A DNA stretch of 64,000 bases from Seriola aureovittata (GCF_021018895.1 NC_079380.1:2828236-2892235); one strand, 5' to 3'; shown: positions 44,460-57,162, numbered from the stretch's first letter. Program-made: numbers and translations. The notes: generated from the letters alone by a model not told the origin.

Positions 44460-45235
44460 TGCAAAGGTAACATGACATTTAATATAAAACAGCAGTTTGT
44501 AGAATGAGAATAGTTAACAATGTCCTAGTCATGACTCATGCCTTTTTGCGCGAGGCCCAAACTGATGAGGGAACAATAGGCTCACCCTCACCATGGAAAA
44601 ATATAGGCTGAGGGCACCAGGCACCTGCAGGGCTGTCAGCTTCAGTGGGTGGGATTAAAAATGTAGCTCAATTCAAGTTGGAGAAGCTGCCGAATACAAA
44701 CTTGTTATTGTTCTTCTATGACAACAACCTGTTTTGGTTGTTAAAAAAAACAAGTAAATAAAAAATACATTTTCCTCTCGGGTTGTTTATATGGATGAAA
44801 ATAAAACTTGGAAAAATGATCCTGGAAAAAAAATCACTTGTCTTTCACGGTTTCCATAATTATGATTAGCATTTGATCTGAGTGAAAGATTTATCAATCT
44901 GTGTTCTGTTTGCAGTGGGATATTGACACCTGACAATGTGGTTGGCAAAGACCTACAAGGAAAACTGCTGAGATCCACCCCCCCATGGTCATTCGGAGAC
45001 CTATCTGGATATTTGTGATGAAGATGGCTTTTTTTAATTTAATTCAAAATAAGTGATTTTTAAAATCCAGAAACCTTCTTACAGAAAATACATATTAATT
45101 GCTTATCCTTCCTTATCTCAGAAATAAACAGTGTGGAACAATCTCAAATCGCTATTGAAAAAGCTAACTCAAAGCTCATTATGTTTTACTTATCTTTAAT
45201 GTCTTACCTTAACTTTATTCAGGATATTCTAATCA
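44460..45235 (+). other. 3' UTR and flank of the SecA/OTU gene
   Basis: Noncoding sequence with polyadenylation signals AATAAA at about 44757 ('AAGTAAATAAAAAATAC') and about 44801 ('GAAAATAAAAC'). Nothing else recognised. Confidence 0.55.
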
Positions 45236-45237
45236 TT

Positions 45238-46100
45238 TGCTTGCTCAGATATACATTAGCCAAAAAACAGCATTTTGCATTATTACCTTATATCCATACA
45301 AAAGTTGCTGATGCTCTTGAGAACCCATCCATAAAATGGTGAAGATTGATTATTTTCATGGTATAGTTCAAGTTCTTACATCATATAAGTTGTTATAATT
45401 TTACTCATCAAAATGTTTTACACCATTGTTAAGTTTTGTGCTTCATGATTTTATTTTGGACATGACAATGTTTTAATTACTCTTTACTTACTTTCTGATT
45501 TGCTTATTTACTTTGAGATTAAAAACTGAGCATGCAGGTGAAAAAAGGTGACAGTTGATTTCTATGTATGATATATTTTAATCTTTTGCAGAGCATTTTT
45601 GTTTCTAATCTTCTCTATTATTACTAGAAGAAATAGTGAGAGGGTTTTATTAGAAGTGGACCTTTGCACTTAAGAAAATTATTCCGTGAATGGTAATATA
45701 ATATTGTTTTAGTTTTCGTTTACATTTATATTCAATATCAACATTTACCTTTATATTTGTGCTTTATAATCATAATACATTTTTATAATTTTTTACTTCT
45801 TAGCTTGCTCAGAAATATGTTAGCCAAAAAACAGCATTTTGCATTATTACCTTATATCCAAACAAAAGTTGCTGAAGGTGAAGACGGATAATATTTTAGG
45901 TCATAGTTTAAGTTCTTACATCAGTTGACAGTTGATTTCTCTGTATGATATCTATGATCTTCTGCTGACGATTTTTGTTTCAAATGTTTCTATTATTACT
46001 AGAACTAGTGAGAGGGTTTTATTAGAATAAGTCCTTTGCACTTAACAAGGATATTATTCCGTGAATGGTAATGTAATATTTTTTAGTTTTCTTTTTCATT
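45238..46100 (+). repeat. Diverged tandem duplication in the 3' flank
   Basis: Unit 1 starts at 45238 ('TTGCTCAGATATACATTAGC', 'AAAAAACAGCATTTTGCATT') and unit 2 at 45804 ('TTGCTCAGAAATATGTTAGC', then the identical run). Both then carry 'AGTTCTTACATCA', 'GACAGTTGATTTCT', 'GTGAGAGGGTTTTATTAGAA' and 'ATTCCGTGAATGGTAAT'. Unit 2 is shorter by about 190 bp. No coding frame is conserved between the copies. Confidence 0.85.
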
Positions 46101-46243
46101 TTTCACTTAATTTTTTCAGACATTTTGGATTTTTATGCATTTTTAACCAAAATCACATGTTTACATTACCTTTATATGGGATTTTATACAGTTGTAATCC
46201 TTCACGTTTCACTGTCTTCTTTTGTTCTATGCTTGCTGTGCTG

Positions 46244-46274
46244 AATAAAACTAAGTAGATCAACTTGATCTACT
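46244..46274 (+). terminator. Poly(A) signal followed by a perfect palindrome
   Basis: AATAAA (46244-46249) is followed 5 bp later by AGTAGATCAA-C-TTGATCTACT, a 10-bp inverted repeat with one central base. It could mark the distal end of a long 3' UTR of the upstream gene. The pairing may be chance or a transposon scar. Confidence 0.35.
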
Positions 46275-47555
46275 AAAAAGGCAGATTCCTTTTCATCCTT
46301 TTGATCCTGACAGTGATCCAGAGGCTCCTTCAACCACTTCTCAGGAAGGCCCCTTGTTATCTAACTATTCCCTCATATGTCAGACATGGTAATCTATGTC
46401 CTGCAAGAGAGGGTGTAGTGTCAGAGTCACTGCAGCCATGGTTCAGCCTTGAACGAGGGGTCCACATGCCTCAGTGCTTTGTCTCTCTGTCAGGTGCTGA
46501 CAACTTCTAGGAGGAGAATAGACTTCTTTAACACATACCGATTCATACAGACAATAAAAAGTTACTAATTATTATTCAACCAGTGATTAGAGACACTGTA
46601 AGTTATAATCACTGGATCTGTTTGTTCAAATCCGAATTGGCCATGTGATGTAAAAAGGTCTCTGATTGGTTGGAGAGCTAACCAGTCATATCGAGGGTTT
46701 TTTACAAGTTGTATCCCTTTAATGTCCTCCATACAAACCTGTCATACAACAAACTATTAAAACACTTAAAAAAATGAATTGCACTGTCAGATGCTTTTGT
46801 AGAAACAGTTGTACATTATTATAAAACTGACACTGCAAATGTGACAAAAAAAACCCATTACTTTTCCAGTGTAAAACTGCATCATACAAGTCTAACAGGT
46901 CTAGTTTTCTGCCTGAGCAACTTTGCAAAGGCCACTGTTCTGTTGCCATGGCAACCATTGTGGGATGTGTGGGAGGATGGACAGATGCTGGTTAGAGCAA
47001 AAAAGTACTGGATTGTGGCAGAGGAAAAACAGGCCTCTGTCATTTATTAGTCATCATTATCAAAGATCAGATCAGATCGTATCTGATGAATTAAACCAGT
47101 TTTCAGGTAAATAAGTTCCTTTCCCCAGTTAAACCACCAGCTGTAGCTGTATGGATGTTTTATAGTTTTAAAAAAAAAAGTCTGTAGAAATTGTTCATTT
47201 GAAGTCTTGGACCATCAACTGTCTGAGGTCACCAGAGGTCAGCTGCAGAGTCAGTGGCCACATGTTCTTCAGGTCAGGTAAACTCAGTTGTGTGGATGGG
47301 GGCATCTTCATCCTGGAAGAGACCACGTCCATCAGGATAGAAAGCTTTCATCTTAGGTTAAAGGTGATCAGTCAGAAAAATTTGCTATTGATTTCCAGTG
47401 ACCCCTCCAAGTAAAGGGACAAATAAAGCCAAACCATGTCAACAAAAAGCCCCCCACAGCAGAAAGGAGCTACCAGATCCCCTCACTCTAGGGGTCAAGC
47501 ATTCAGGCCTGTACTGTTCTCTTGGTGTAGTTATTATAATGTAGTTATAGCCTCT
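46275..47555. other. Intergenic, nothing recognised
   Basis: Short open frames (for example 46301-46510) have no domain or splice support. 'TGTTGCCATGGCAACC' at about 46940 is a small palindrome. Confidence 0.5.
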
Positions 47556-47556
47556 T

Positions 47557-47961
47557 ATGGGGCTAGAACAGTGACATTCAATCAGCGCTTGCCCCAGCAG
47601 TCAAAAAAGCATAATGTCCACTAAAAGTGAACTTCCCATGTAAAAACAGCGGCAGAGAGAAGCAGATTCACCTGCAGATCTGGAGTTACAGGTGAACTTG
47701 TGGAGGCCTAGATGTGTGGTCCTGTCAGGCTTCTGAATGTAAATAAATCAAGCGCTCAATGTTTTTCAACACAGACACTGAAAAACATCATAATACAAAA
47801 AATATCAAAATTAAATAAGATAATAAGATTGGAATTTTCTTTGTTGTGTTTTATTTTTCAGTGGAACCTTTCAGTGCTAATACAGCTTTTTCCAATACCA
47901 TTTTTTCAATGCCATTGTATTGTTTTCAGTGCCAAAATGTAATATCACTGTTCTAGCCCCA
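47557..47961. mobile_element. Possible MITE with 'GGGGCTAGAACAGTGA' ends
   Basis: GGGGCTAGAACAGTGACATT (47559 on) is the inverted match of AATATCACTGTTCTAGCCCC (to 47961). The roughly 400-bp interior lacks a coding frame and has 'GCCATTGTATTGTTTTCAGT'-type T-rich sequence. Target duplication is unclear. Confidence 0.5.
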
Positions 47962-48350
47962 CTGCCTCTGATTGGTTGGTTTAACAACATGTGACTTAGA
48001 GACAGGAAGTGTTGTTGTTGTTAAAACATTAATCTGTCTCTATCCGTCTGTTTCTTTTACCAAGAGTGATCCACGCCACCAGATATCAAATCCTCACATT
48101 ACACTAAACCAAGTCTTTCATTTGGGGTTGGACATATAAGGATACGGATTAGCATTAGCACTGGTTATACCATTATTTGTCCCTTTAATCTGAAGATGCA
48201 AACAAAGATTTGTGATCCTCTCAGAAAATGTGACTGGTCCAGGAACAGCCTGCAAACTGAACTGATCCATTGTCCTGGCAGAGGAGAGACACAGAGAGAC
48301 GGAGACAGACAAGTTTATGGAGAGGAGAAAATCTAATTACATAGAGACAT
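47962..48350. other. Intergenic, nothing recognised
   Basis: Unique-looking noncoding sequence. Confidence 0.5.
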
Positions 48351-48351
48351 T

Positions 48352-48630
48352 TACCCACACACACACACACACCACACACCACACACAACACACACACACA
48401 CAATCAGGCTTAGCAGATGTCAGTTGTAGCTCCCATCCCGCAGGCAGTGATGAAGTGCTGTGTATGTTTGTGTGTATGTGTATGTTTGTGTTTGTGTGTG
48501 TTTGTGTGTGATTGTGTGTGTGTTCATTTGTCTCCCTCCAGCTAGCAAGTAAGCCATCCAAAACACAACCTGCTGTTTGGACAATACACCCTGATGGCAG
48601 GCAGTAAAACAAATGTGTGTGAGTGTGTGT

Positions 48631-48689
<59 letters not shown>

Positions 48690-48692
48690 ACT
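48352..48692. repeat. (CA)n and (TG)n microsatellites
   Basis: An interrupted CA array lies at about 48355-48402, TG/TTTG at about 48460-48522 and TG at about 48616-48690. Reading frames across them are low complexity. Confidence 0.95.
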
Positions 48693-48939
48693 TTGTGTCC
48701 TCAGTGTCACTATATTGTATCTGCGGTTTAAAAAATGTAGCTCTCCCTCTCCCCTCTGTCTAATCATACAGACGGGTGAGAAATTAAAGGCAAAACCTGA
48801 ATAAACGAGCAGAGACACATAAGAAATGCAGATGCTTCCACACATGTGCACTGCATGGTACAATTAAAGCAATTAACATCCCATCATGCTCTGTGGCAGG
48901 TTTAAAAAAAGCAGATCAGGCCCAGTTGATTCTGATTTT

Positions 48940-49080
48940 GTATCAAGATGGAAAGAGGAAAAGATTTAAGTGACTTTGAAAGAGGGTTCATTGTTGGGTC
49001 ACGGGTGGCGGGAGCTTCAGTCACAGAGACTGCTCAACCGGCTGCTGCTTCAACAGGAACTACAGTCACATCTGCATTTA
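48940..49080 (+). pseudogene. Tc1-like transposase N-terminal fragment
   Basis: MERGKDLSDFERGFIVGSRV then AGASVTETAQ is the first helix-turn-helix of a Tc1-type transposase (family form: K.LS.FE.G.IVG.R.AGAS...TA). The frame loses similarity after about 40 codons and no DDE domain follows, so this is a remnant. Confidence 0.75.
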
Positions 49081-49309
49081 GATCTGTGGGAGATAGACGT
49101 CAGTGTGAGACGGCTCTCATGCTCATGACAGCGTTCTCCACCACCATCATCATCAAAACATTACCTGATGGAACATCTTTTGATAAACAGTCTAGCGTGG
49201 TTCTAGTCTTATCAACCACTCAAAGGGCTTTACAATGGAAGCACATGAATTTATTCACACAGAACTTTTTCCAACATAAACAGGCTGAGCTCGAAAAGTC
49301 AGAATAATC

Positions 49310-50080
49310 TTTCCTAACCACTTCTCCTCAACCTCAATGGAAAGTGTCATGAGGTCAAGGTAAGATGTGAAGGAGACGTCATAAGGATGAAGGAAAAGAC
49401 TCTGACTGCACTTAGACTAAGCTTTTTTTTTTTTAACAAACTTTATTTGAAATATTTGGACTTTCTTAACCACAAAAACAAAGCAAAAAGGATTTAAATG
49501 TTGAAAAAAGACAACATGAAAGAAATACACAAGCAGGGTTAGTAATTTAATTTAATTATAGAAATAAAGAACTGAGCAAGAGATCAGAATAAATGACATT
49601 TCTATACATTTGTTAAGTGATGAAAATTAATTTTTGGTGCTTTAAACAATGGGAGGGGGTTTAGTGAAACAACATTGATGTGTAGGCTATAGTATTTTAT
49701 TATGATGATGATATTGTTCACTATAAATTCAACCTGCTTGTTCTTCATGACTCCTGACTGGATTTAAAGAGAAGAAATCTTTATTTATGGATTTGGGCTT
49801 CAGTCGATCAGACAAGGATTTCCATTATTTCTGGATTGAGTCACAAACACAGACCAGTTTCTCTGGTGTTTCTACATGTATGTGGCTCTGTTGAGATGAG
49901 ACTACAATGATGCGTCACTTTAAATGTTGCTGCACCAAGGAATTGTGGGACGGCATTATCTCCTTTCCTTTCATAAAGGAAGGTCCAGTGTTTCCTATGC
50001 TAAAGGAGAAGAGGTAGGAAGCGCTGACTATCCTTTCCTTATCACGTAGAGAACTGGACCTGCTCTCATCATGGCTGCTG
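49310..50080. other. Intergenic, nothing recognised
   Basis: Contains a T-run at about 49423 and a fold-back stretch 'CCTTTCCTTTCATAAAGGAAGG' near 49965. No gene. Confidence 0.5.
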
Positions 50081-50149
50081 CTCAGATACTTCAGCTCATT
50101 TCACTGAGTTAGGAACTTTTCGACTGCAGCCATAGTGTTTTGCTACAAT

Positions 50150-50290
50150 ACACACACATACCCACTGATGATACATCAATTTTTCAGTATCTTGCCCGAG
50201 GATGCTTCAAATGCAGACTGGAGGAGCTGGGAACCATATCACCGAACCTCTGATTAGTGGGCGACCCGCTCTACTGCCCCATTTGGAAGA
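50150..50290 (+). repeat. Teleost dispersed repeat 'TATCTTGCCCGAGGATGC'
   Basis: 'CAGTATCTTGCCCGAGGATG', 'GCAGACTGGAGGAGCTGGGA' and 'GTGGGCGACCCGCTCTACTG' are characteristic blocks of a very abundant fish repeat with tRNA-like box words. The copy is degenerate. Confidence 0.7.
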
Positions 50291-50589
50291 ATGGCGCTCT
50301 AGTGTTCTGGTGACCCAACACATGACTAAGACACTTTATGTTGGTATTTGTTTTAATTTGTCACACGTCTGTTAAAACCTGTGTAAAATATCAAAGATGG
50401 AGTTGCCACATTTAAGTGACAAAAGAAAAAGAACATTGTACTGGTTTCACTGGCTGAGATGTTTCCGGTATTGATTGATTGAAACTGACTTAAATCATTT
50501 ATTTAAATTCCAAAGAAATTCCATTTTTTTCATACTTATGCTATTAATAGATTTGTTAAAGCTCCATATACTCTAAAGGTCTCTGTCCA

Positions 50590-50950
50590 TGTGTTGTTTG
50601 ATTACAAAGCAGGTCTAGGTTTTATATTAATACTGTGAAAGTATCAAAGCCTCAGTCCACAGAGAAATGCACACAGCCTGTATTCAGACACTGAGCCTTA
50701 AAACCAGCCGTCAGGACTTCTGGAACTTTGTGATGTCACAATAATGCAGCCGCCACTCTCATCCACGCCCAAAGCCCTGCCGACCTGGACCCACCATCCA
50801 ACCTTGCAGCTTTTGGTTTGGTTGGTTGTTTGTTTACCTGAAATCTGCTATATTTTTAATGGATCACTCAGAAAGCAGTCAGCCAATCAGAGGAGAGGCT
50901 TAGAGCCTCCTCTCTTCTGATTGGCTCACCAACCTGTTGTTACTAGAGCT
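50590..50950 (-). repeat. Dispersed repeat, minus-oriented copy
   Basis: Reverse-complement relative of 22078-22475, including the internal 'CCAATCAGAGGAGAGGC...GCCTCCTCTCTTCTGATTGG' hairpin. Confidence 0.8.
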
Positions 50951-52080
50951 CCAGAGAGAAGCCTGAAAGAGGAGATGTAAAACTACATTGAGATGGTTTT
51001 TGGTTCTTAAAACAACAAACATATCTTCTTATGATCACCACTTCAAATAAAACACAGGAGAAGTTTTAAGTTTAAAGCTTACAATTTGAAATTTTATCTT
51101 GCTATTTACAATTTTGTCTTTCAAACTGACAAAATATTTGGCTCAATTTGGCTCCATATCTGTCTCTGATAATTAATTGTGTGTTTTTCTGCTGGTACCT
51201 TGGTCACTGTTATCTCTCCACTTCAACCTCCACTTACCAGTGTCTCACCCCCCCCCCCCCCCATTCTTCTCTCTGTCCAGTCCTCCTCTTTGTCATCCTC
51301 CCTCCATCATTTATCTCTATCTTTCACCTGGTCAGTTTAAAGTTTATCTGCCATTCTCTATCCTGTGTTTCCTCAGTTTATCTTCTTTCCTTTTCTTATG
51401 TTTTTTTTCTTTACTTCAATAAATTTCATTCAATTTTCTTATTTTTCTTATGAACAAAAGTAGAAAACGCTTGGTTTTCCTATTTAATTTAGACCCCATC
51501 CCCCTTGATTCCCCTTTCTTCCTTTTTTTTCTCATTTTCCTCCTCTCTTGTTCCTCTAAACATTTTCCTGTCCATGTTAATGTCAGCTCACAGACAAACA
51601 GATAGCATCTCTATTGAAGCCCCCGCCAGCCCGACCCTGTCACCCTTGTCTCTTTTATTTGTTCTTCTAATGGTGGTTTTCTGTGTTTTCTTTGGGTTAT
51701 GTTCTGTCTCCTGTACCTCCATCCTGTCTCACCTCCACACCTTGTCACTATAAAACTGTCACGATGCTCATGAGGAGGCAGCCCGGGGCCTCTCTGATCT
51801 CCTTTACCCCCTTGAAAACACATGCTGAGATGGCTGGAAAAATGTTCAACCAGGCGAGTGCCATCAAGTATCAGGCCACCCAGAACAGTCCGACTTGACG
51901 ATAAAATGTTTCTGTTGTGCATTACGATGGTTTGGTGGCAGCTAAAAAGAAATAACATGGTATAACAAAGGCTTATTGAAAGTCCTGTAGAGCATTAATC
52001 AGAAAAAAGATTCTTTTTAGTATTTAAGTGGATTTATTGAGTATAATAATGGTTTTCAACACACCAAGTAAGGTTACATG
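50951..52080. other. Pyrimidine-rich intergenic sequence
   Basis: Includes a C16-type run at about 51247-51262 and long CT-rich tracts to about 51560. No gene; the frames are Ser/Leu/Phe-rich from composition. Confidence 0.6.
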
Positions 52081-52082
52081 TA

Positions 52083-52650
52083 CAGTCGCTTCAGAAACTA
52101 TTCAGACCCCTTCAAGTTTTGCATAATTTATTGTGTTGTAAATTTAATTTTAAATTGATAAATTTGCCATTTTTGCCCATCAGTCTACACTGATATGTTC
52201 ATTAAAAATTAGAAACTGAAATCTCTCACTTACAAAAATATTAAGACTCTTAATTCAGTACTTTGTAGAAGCATCTTTGACAGCAATTACGTCTTTGAAT
52301 CTTCTTGGATAAGTCTACATAAGTCCTGCATCCTGTTTGCTGAGATGTGTCTAGAATTAGATTGGAGTTTAGGAAAGCACACCCCTGTGTATGTGACATT
52401 TAACAATTCAAACTGCGTGACAGTAAAAAAGCAAGGCCATGAAGTCCAGGGAACTCTCTGTAGACCTCTACAATACATTTTTGGCTAGACTTGGGCAAGG
52501 GTATAAAATCATATCTGAATCGTTGAGTGTTCCCAGGAACAGTGGCCTCAGTAAGGGAATGACACATCTTTTGAAATCTCTGAAGAATACATCAGCTGTT
52601 CCACAGCCAGGCAGCTTGAGGGGCTCCTCATTCACTGATTAACAGTTAGT
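52083..52650 (+). mobile_element. Rearranged Tc1/mariner-like element with transposase fragment
   Basis: The left end 'CAGTCGCTTCAGAAACTATT' is a typical terminal repeat, followed by the antisense 3' end of a transposase ('ACTTTGTAGAAGCATCTTTG'). From about 52350 the sequence switches to the sense 5' leader ('GGAAAGCACACCCCTGTGTA'), then ATG at 52439 and MKSRELSVDLYNTFLARLGQ, GYKIISESLSVPRNS: the N-terminal HTH of a Tc1 transposase. The body between is missing, so two ends are joined head to head. It is inactive. Confidence 0.75.
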
Positions 52651-53770
52651 GCTTCCTTTTTAACCTTAACCTTTATACTGCCATAATTACTACAGTCTAG
52701 CATTGCATAGACATCACATTTAAATGTTTTTATGGGACATTACAGTAATTTGGATTCACCAAAAAATAGCAAGATTACATGGTAATGCAATAGTTGTACA
52801 GTTTCAGACACAACTGACCGTTCACTAAACTCCATAAAGCTTTCTCTTCTCACTGAGTGTGCAGTGATGATAAAAGTAGCTCATTTATTTAACCACTCAA
52901 GTTTAATAGTAATCTTTGCAACAGTGGATTTCACACAGAAGTGAGCAATAACAGCTTCTCGTCTTTAATCTGAGACCACGGGTTTTGTCTGCTGAAGTGA
53001 GCGAATCAAGCTAATGTTTGCTCCATGAGTTGGTGGAAAATGTGTCTTCAAACATGATATTGTGCTAAAAGAAATAGACTGAATCTTACATGCCCTTGGC
53101 AAAAAGTCCTTATCTTCACCGGCTGATGATCCATGTAGAAAACATGGAAATAAAGAAAGAGCATCGTTTTTGTGCTGCACTGCAGAGCTTGTTAAAGCTG
53201 TAGCTGTAAAAGCTATAAGCTAAAAGCTGTAATCTCATTTAGCCACTTGTTAGCTACAGCCCTTTTTTAAGAAAGGTAAAAGCTTAAAGAAATCATGACT
53301 GGGGCCTTTACTGATGTATTTAATGCCGTAAGACCTTATTTCAGCCATATAACCAAAAACACATTCATAAACCCATAGACTTTGGGACGAGGGAACAGGA
53401 AGTGCTAAAATGCTAACTGATTTCCGGGTTTTAGGACTGATTCCTGCAGGACGCTATAATATGTTGTTTAGAGTCGACCTTTGACCTCTTAACTGTTGTG
53501 ATGTCATTAATCTAAGAACTGAAGCTATTCTATTGACCTCAGCAAATGTTTTATGTACATGGACAAGATTTGTGGTGGGTAGAGACACAACCTGATGTTT
53601 ATCCTGGACCATGTTTGTCTTCCTTTTTCTTTCTTCTTCGCCTCGCTTCATTCCTCCATCCTCCCCTCGTCTGTCAGTACAAGCAGAACAGAACAGAGCA
53701 GAGGGGTGAGGAAGAGCAAAGAGCAGAGGAATATTCTGTCAATAAAGACACCGAGGGACCTCAGTGTCAC
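52651..53770. other. Intergenic, nothing recognised
   Basis: No coding content or element ends were identified. Confidence 0.55.
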
Positions 53771-53774
53771 CCCG

Positions 53775-53776
<2 letters not shown>

Positions 53777-53822
<46 letters not shown>
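53777..53822. repeat. (CA)n microsatellite
   Basis: A pure ACAC array of about 45 bp within a 195-codon low-complexity open frame that is not a gene. Confidence 0.95.
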
Positions 53823-55544
53823 ACCTGCCCTCTCCTTTTTTCCACAGTTGGGGCCATTCCTCCTTTAACAAAGCTCTTAAAACACAAACTGACACACACA
53901 CAGAAAGAGCAAATGGAAACACGAGCACACACACAGTGATGAGGGAAATATGGCTGACACATGATGGACAGATAGAGCTCACATCTGTCTTGTCTCCTGC
54001 TTCTTTTCCCTCCTCCACGTCCTCTCGTTTCTCTCTTCTCTTCCCTGTCACTCCCTCTATCCTTTCATCTTCTGATCTGCTCCTCGTCTCTATTCAGCGT
54101 ACATACAAACACACACACACACTTTGCTGCTGACCTTAGTGGAATGTGGTGGAGATGTAGCCTAGTTGGTTTACTGAGGCGCAATCCGCCACCCAAACAC
54201 TTAAAGCTGCAAAAAACACATTTTATTTCATTTTAACACAGCATCAACACATTAATCACCGATAATGTTTTGGCTAATGTGTTAATGTTTAAGCAGCAGA
54301 CGCAGAGCATCATCAGCACATATTTTGAGAAGAATTTATATGTTTAACTTGAGCAGAAATACCACAGTGTAAAAATATTATATTACAAGTCAATGTTTTG
54401 AATTTTACTTGACGGAAGTACAGAAATACTATAAACAAAATGTATTTAAAGTATCAAAAGTAAAATTTATCAGCAGCAGAAGTGCTATTAGAGTATTGTA
54501 CCTGGAATCTGCTGGCCCTGCCTCTAATACTCCTATTAGCACTGGAACCACTTTGGACTTCACTTTAAACATCTGTTCCAGATGTTGATGGATTAGGCCT
54601 CTCTCGTCCTTTTCTCCCATTGTTTTCCCCGCTGTTTCCCCCTCCCTAATGTGTTTTGTTCGTCCCCACTCTGTTCTCTATTTCTGTCTGTGTGTTTGCG
54701 TGTGTCTGTCTCCTACCAGTTCCCATGCACACCTGATCTTCATCTGCCAGCCAACTCTACGCTCTGCAGCAGCATGTAAGCCCAGCTGTTCTCCTCCTTC
54801 TCCACCAGATCGTTCAGTCACAGTTTGTGGTATATACACTACGACCTTAGCTTTAGTGTCTTTTGCTCTGTGTTTTTGGACTTCCTGGTAACCCTGCTTT
54901 TCCCTGTGCTTCAGGACCAGATCTCTGCAAACCTGCAACCTACCACGCTCAATAAGTTTCAAAAACACACAGAGAGGAAAGTGTCTGGATCTGGACCACG
55001 GCCCGCCTATGAGCGACCTCACTTTTTCATGTCCATCCTGACCATTTCTCACATTCATGTGTGGTTAACACTCAACAAAAATTGCATAAATCATTGACTT
55101 TTTGGTTTTAGGAGCATAAATACTTCCCTCTTCATGGGAAATATTTTCATCAATGAAAAATTTGTTAAAATAGTTTGATGTGTGTCCAGAAGTTTCATGT
55201 TCCAACCCGTCACATCAGTGTATCTCTGCATCAAAATACCGTACTGTTCCTTTAAGTGACAACTTAAAGAGGATATCAATTCAAATTTTGAAGAAGACAT
55301 GTTGGTTTCCTTTTATAAATGTTTTGGTACATTTTTCTTTCAAAGCCTGTCAAGCAAAACATATCCACCATAGTCAGTTATATAATACACACTTCCATCA
55401 GTGTATTCAAGCCCCCTGGACTTTTACATGCCCGCTTCATTTTTCATAACAGGAAAAAGAAAGAAATGTGAAAAATACAAACTTTTCCTCGTAAAATTAT
55501 ATTCATAACTCCTTCACATTACATCCCATTCACAAATTTTCACA

Positions 55545-55545
<1 letters not shown>
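53823..55545. other. Intergenic, nothing recognised
   Basis: CT-rich and AT-rich stretches. A common-repeat-like block lies at about 55100-55260 ('TACCGTACTGTTCCTTTAAG'). No gene is supported. Confidence 0.5.
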
Positions 55546-55548
<3 letters not shown>

Positions 55549-55624
<76 letters not shown>

Positions 55625-55779
55625 CGTTCACTGACGACATGGAGCGTTTGTTTCTAATGAAGTTCTACTGTTTTCTCAAGGGTCTCATTCTTTCTGTCCT
55701 TCTTTCTTTCTATCTCAGTTTCTTTAGCTCTGTATTCACATTCTTTATCTCACCAGTCTCTCTCCAACCATCCCTTCTA

Positions 55780-55835
<56 letters not shown>
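55549..55835. repeat. (AT)n, (GT)n and (CT)n microsatellites
   Basis: AT array about 55550-55587, GT array about 55588-55620, CT array about 55785-55835. Confidence 0.95.
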
Positions 55836-55836
<1 letters not shown>

Positions 55837-55910
55837 GGGTTTCTGGTACTTAATGAGGTTTAAACTTAGATCCTCATCAGTGCTTCCAGCTTGGATTCAC
55901 TGAGACCTGG

Positions 55911-55915
<5 letters not shown>

Positions 55916-55959
<44 letters not shown>

Positions 55960-56362
55960 TGTGTGTGTATGTGTGTGTGCGCGTGCATGCGTGTTTGTGT
56001 GTGAACGTGCGTGTGCATGTGAATATTTACCAGAGCAGAAAAAACATAGCAGCAAGTTGCACGTCCACACGTCCATCGCTTAAATATTAGCTAACCAGGG
56101 AATTGCCGTTGTTGTTTTTGTTGTGTGTGTATGTGTGTGTGTGTGTGTGCGTGTGTGTGTGTGTGTGTTTGAGTGTGTGTGTTTGAGTGTGTGTGTTTGC
56201 GTGTGTGTGTGTGTGTTCCTTTGCTCCAGCGGCTCTTGAACTAATGTGCTTCACAATCTACTAGCTTCCTCCTTCCCGTTAGCACCTCTACACTAATGAC
56301 TAACCCAGGGCTTATACACACAAACACAGATAAACACACATACACATATAGCCTACACGCGT

Positions 56363-56421
<59 letters not shown>

Positions 56422-56422
56422 T
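55916..56422. repeat. (GT)n / (CA)n microsatellite cluster
   Basis: GT arrays lie at about 55916-55978 and 56123-56216 and a CA array at about 56365-56419, so the two strands face each other and could pair as a large imperfect fold-back. Confidence 0.95.
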
Positions 56423-57160
56423 GCAATTTATAGCTGCAGAGCAAACATACCACACACAGAATAACCAGGGAGGTGGGGGTGGGAGTGTACAGTATTCATA
56501 GTAGCAGACCTAGCCAACGTTAGCTAGCTAGACTGCCAAGAACTCCATAATTCTCTTTGTCACTAGTAACGGATGTCAATGTCAAGGCAACTTTAACCTA
56601 ATGTTCAACTATTATGTACAGTTATCGTTCACAAGGTCTCAAATATCTTTTTGGTAAAGCAATTGTAAAATGAGACTTATGTGCATCAGAATTCCAAATG
56701 CAGCCGTGTTGAGTTGTGAAATGTGTGGCAGGTGAATGGTTGTCCATCAGATCCAATCAAATTCCATAAAATAATAAAAAACAAATTTATTTCACTGATA
56801 TAGCACAAACACTTACCACTTAACCATGCATGAAATAAATGGATGAAGGAAATTAATAGGGTTCTTTTCAAACCATGTTGTGCATTAGAAGGTGAGTGAT
56901 ACAAAAATTATTTTTATTCACAAAGTCAGAATGTCAAAATGAAAATAAGGATTTGTGATGATCAAAAATAAGTTAATAGAAGAATCCATGGAATACTTTT
57001 GACCCAAGTTGTGCATGGAAGGGTTTAAACAAATCAGCTGGAAACATTAAAAAGATTATCTGCTTTTGTCTTCCTGTTGACAGGTTTCAAAGATGATTTG
57101 TCATGAAATTTCCTTCACACATTCAGGATGATTTGAAACACCTTTGTGGATCCTCTTGCT
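56423..57160. other. Intergenic, nothing recognised
   Basis: AT-rich unique-looking sequence. Confidence 0.5.
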
Positions 57161-57162
57161 AA

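Noticed and set aside
46301..46510. Possible downstream exon of the SecA/OTU gene
   Set aside because: The frame has no similarity to the protein and no acceptor/donor pair. The coding frame already ends with a stop at 44459.
50150..50290. tRNA gene
   Set aside because: The 'GTGGGCGACCCGCTCTACTG' words look tRNA-like, but no complete cloverleaf with paired acceptor stem is present; it fits a dispersed repeat.
51505..51898. Possible exon in overlapping frames
   Set aside because: Composition is pyrimidine-rich and no domain is visible in either strand.
55916..56422. Facing GT and CA arrays as one engineered-looking inverted repeat
   Set aside because: Independent microsatellites of opposite strand sense are common in fish DNA, and the flanks do not match each other.
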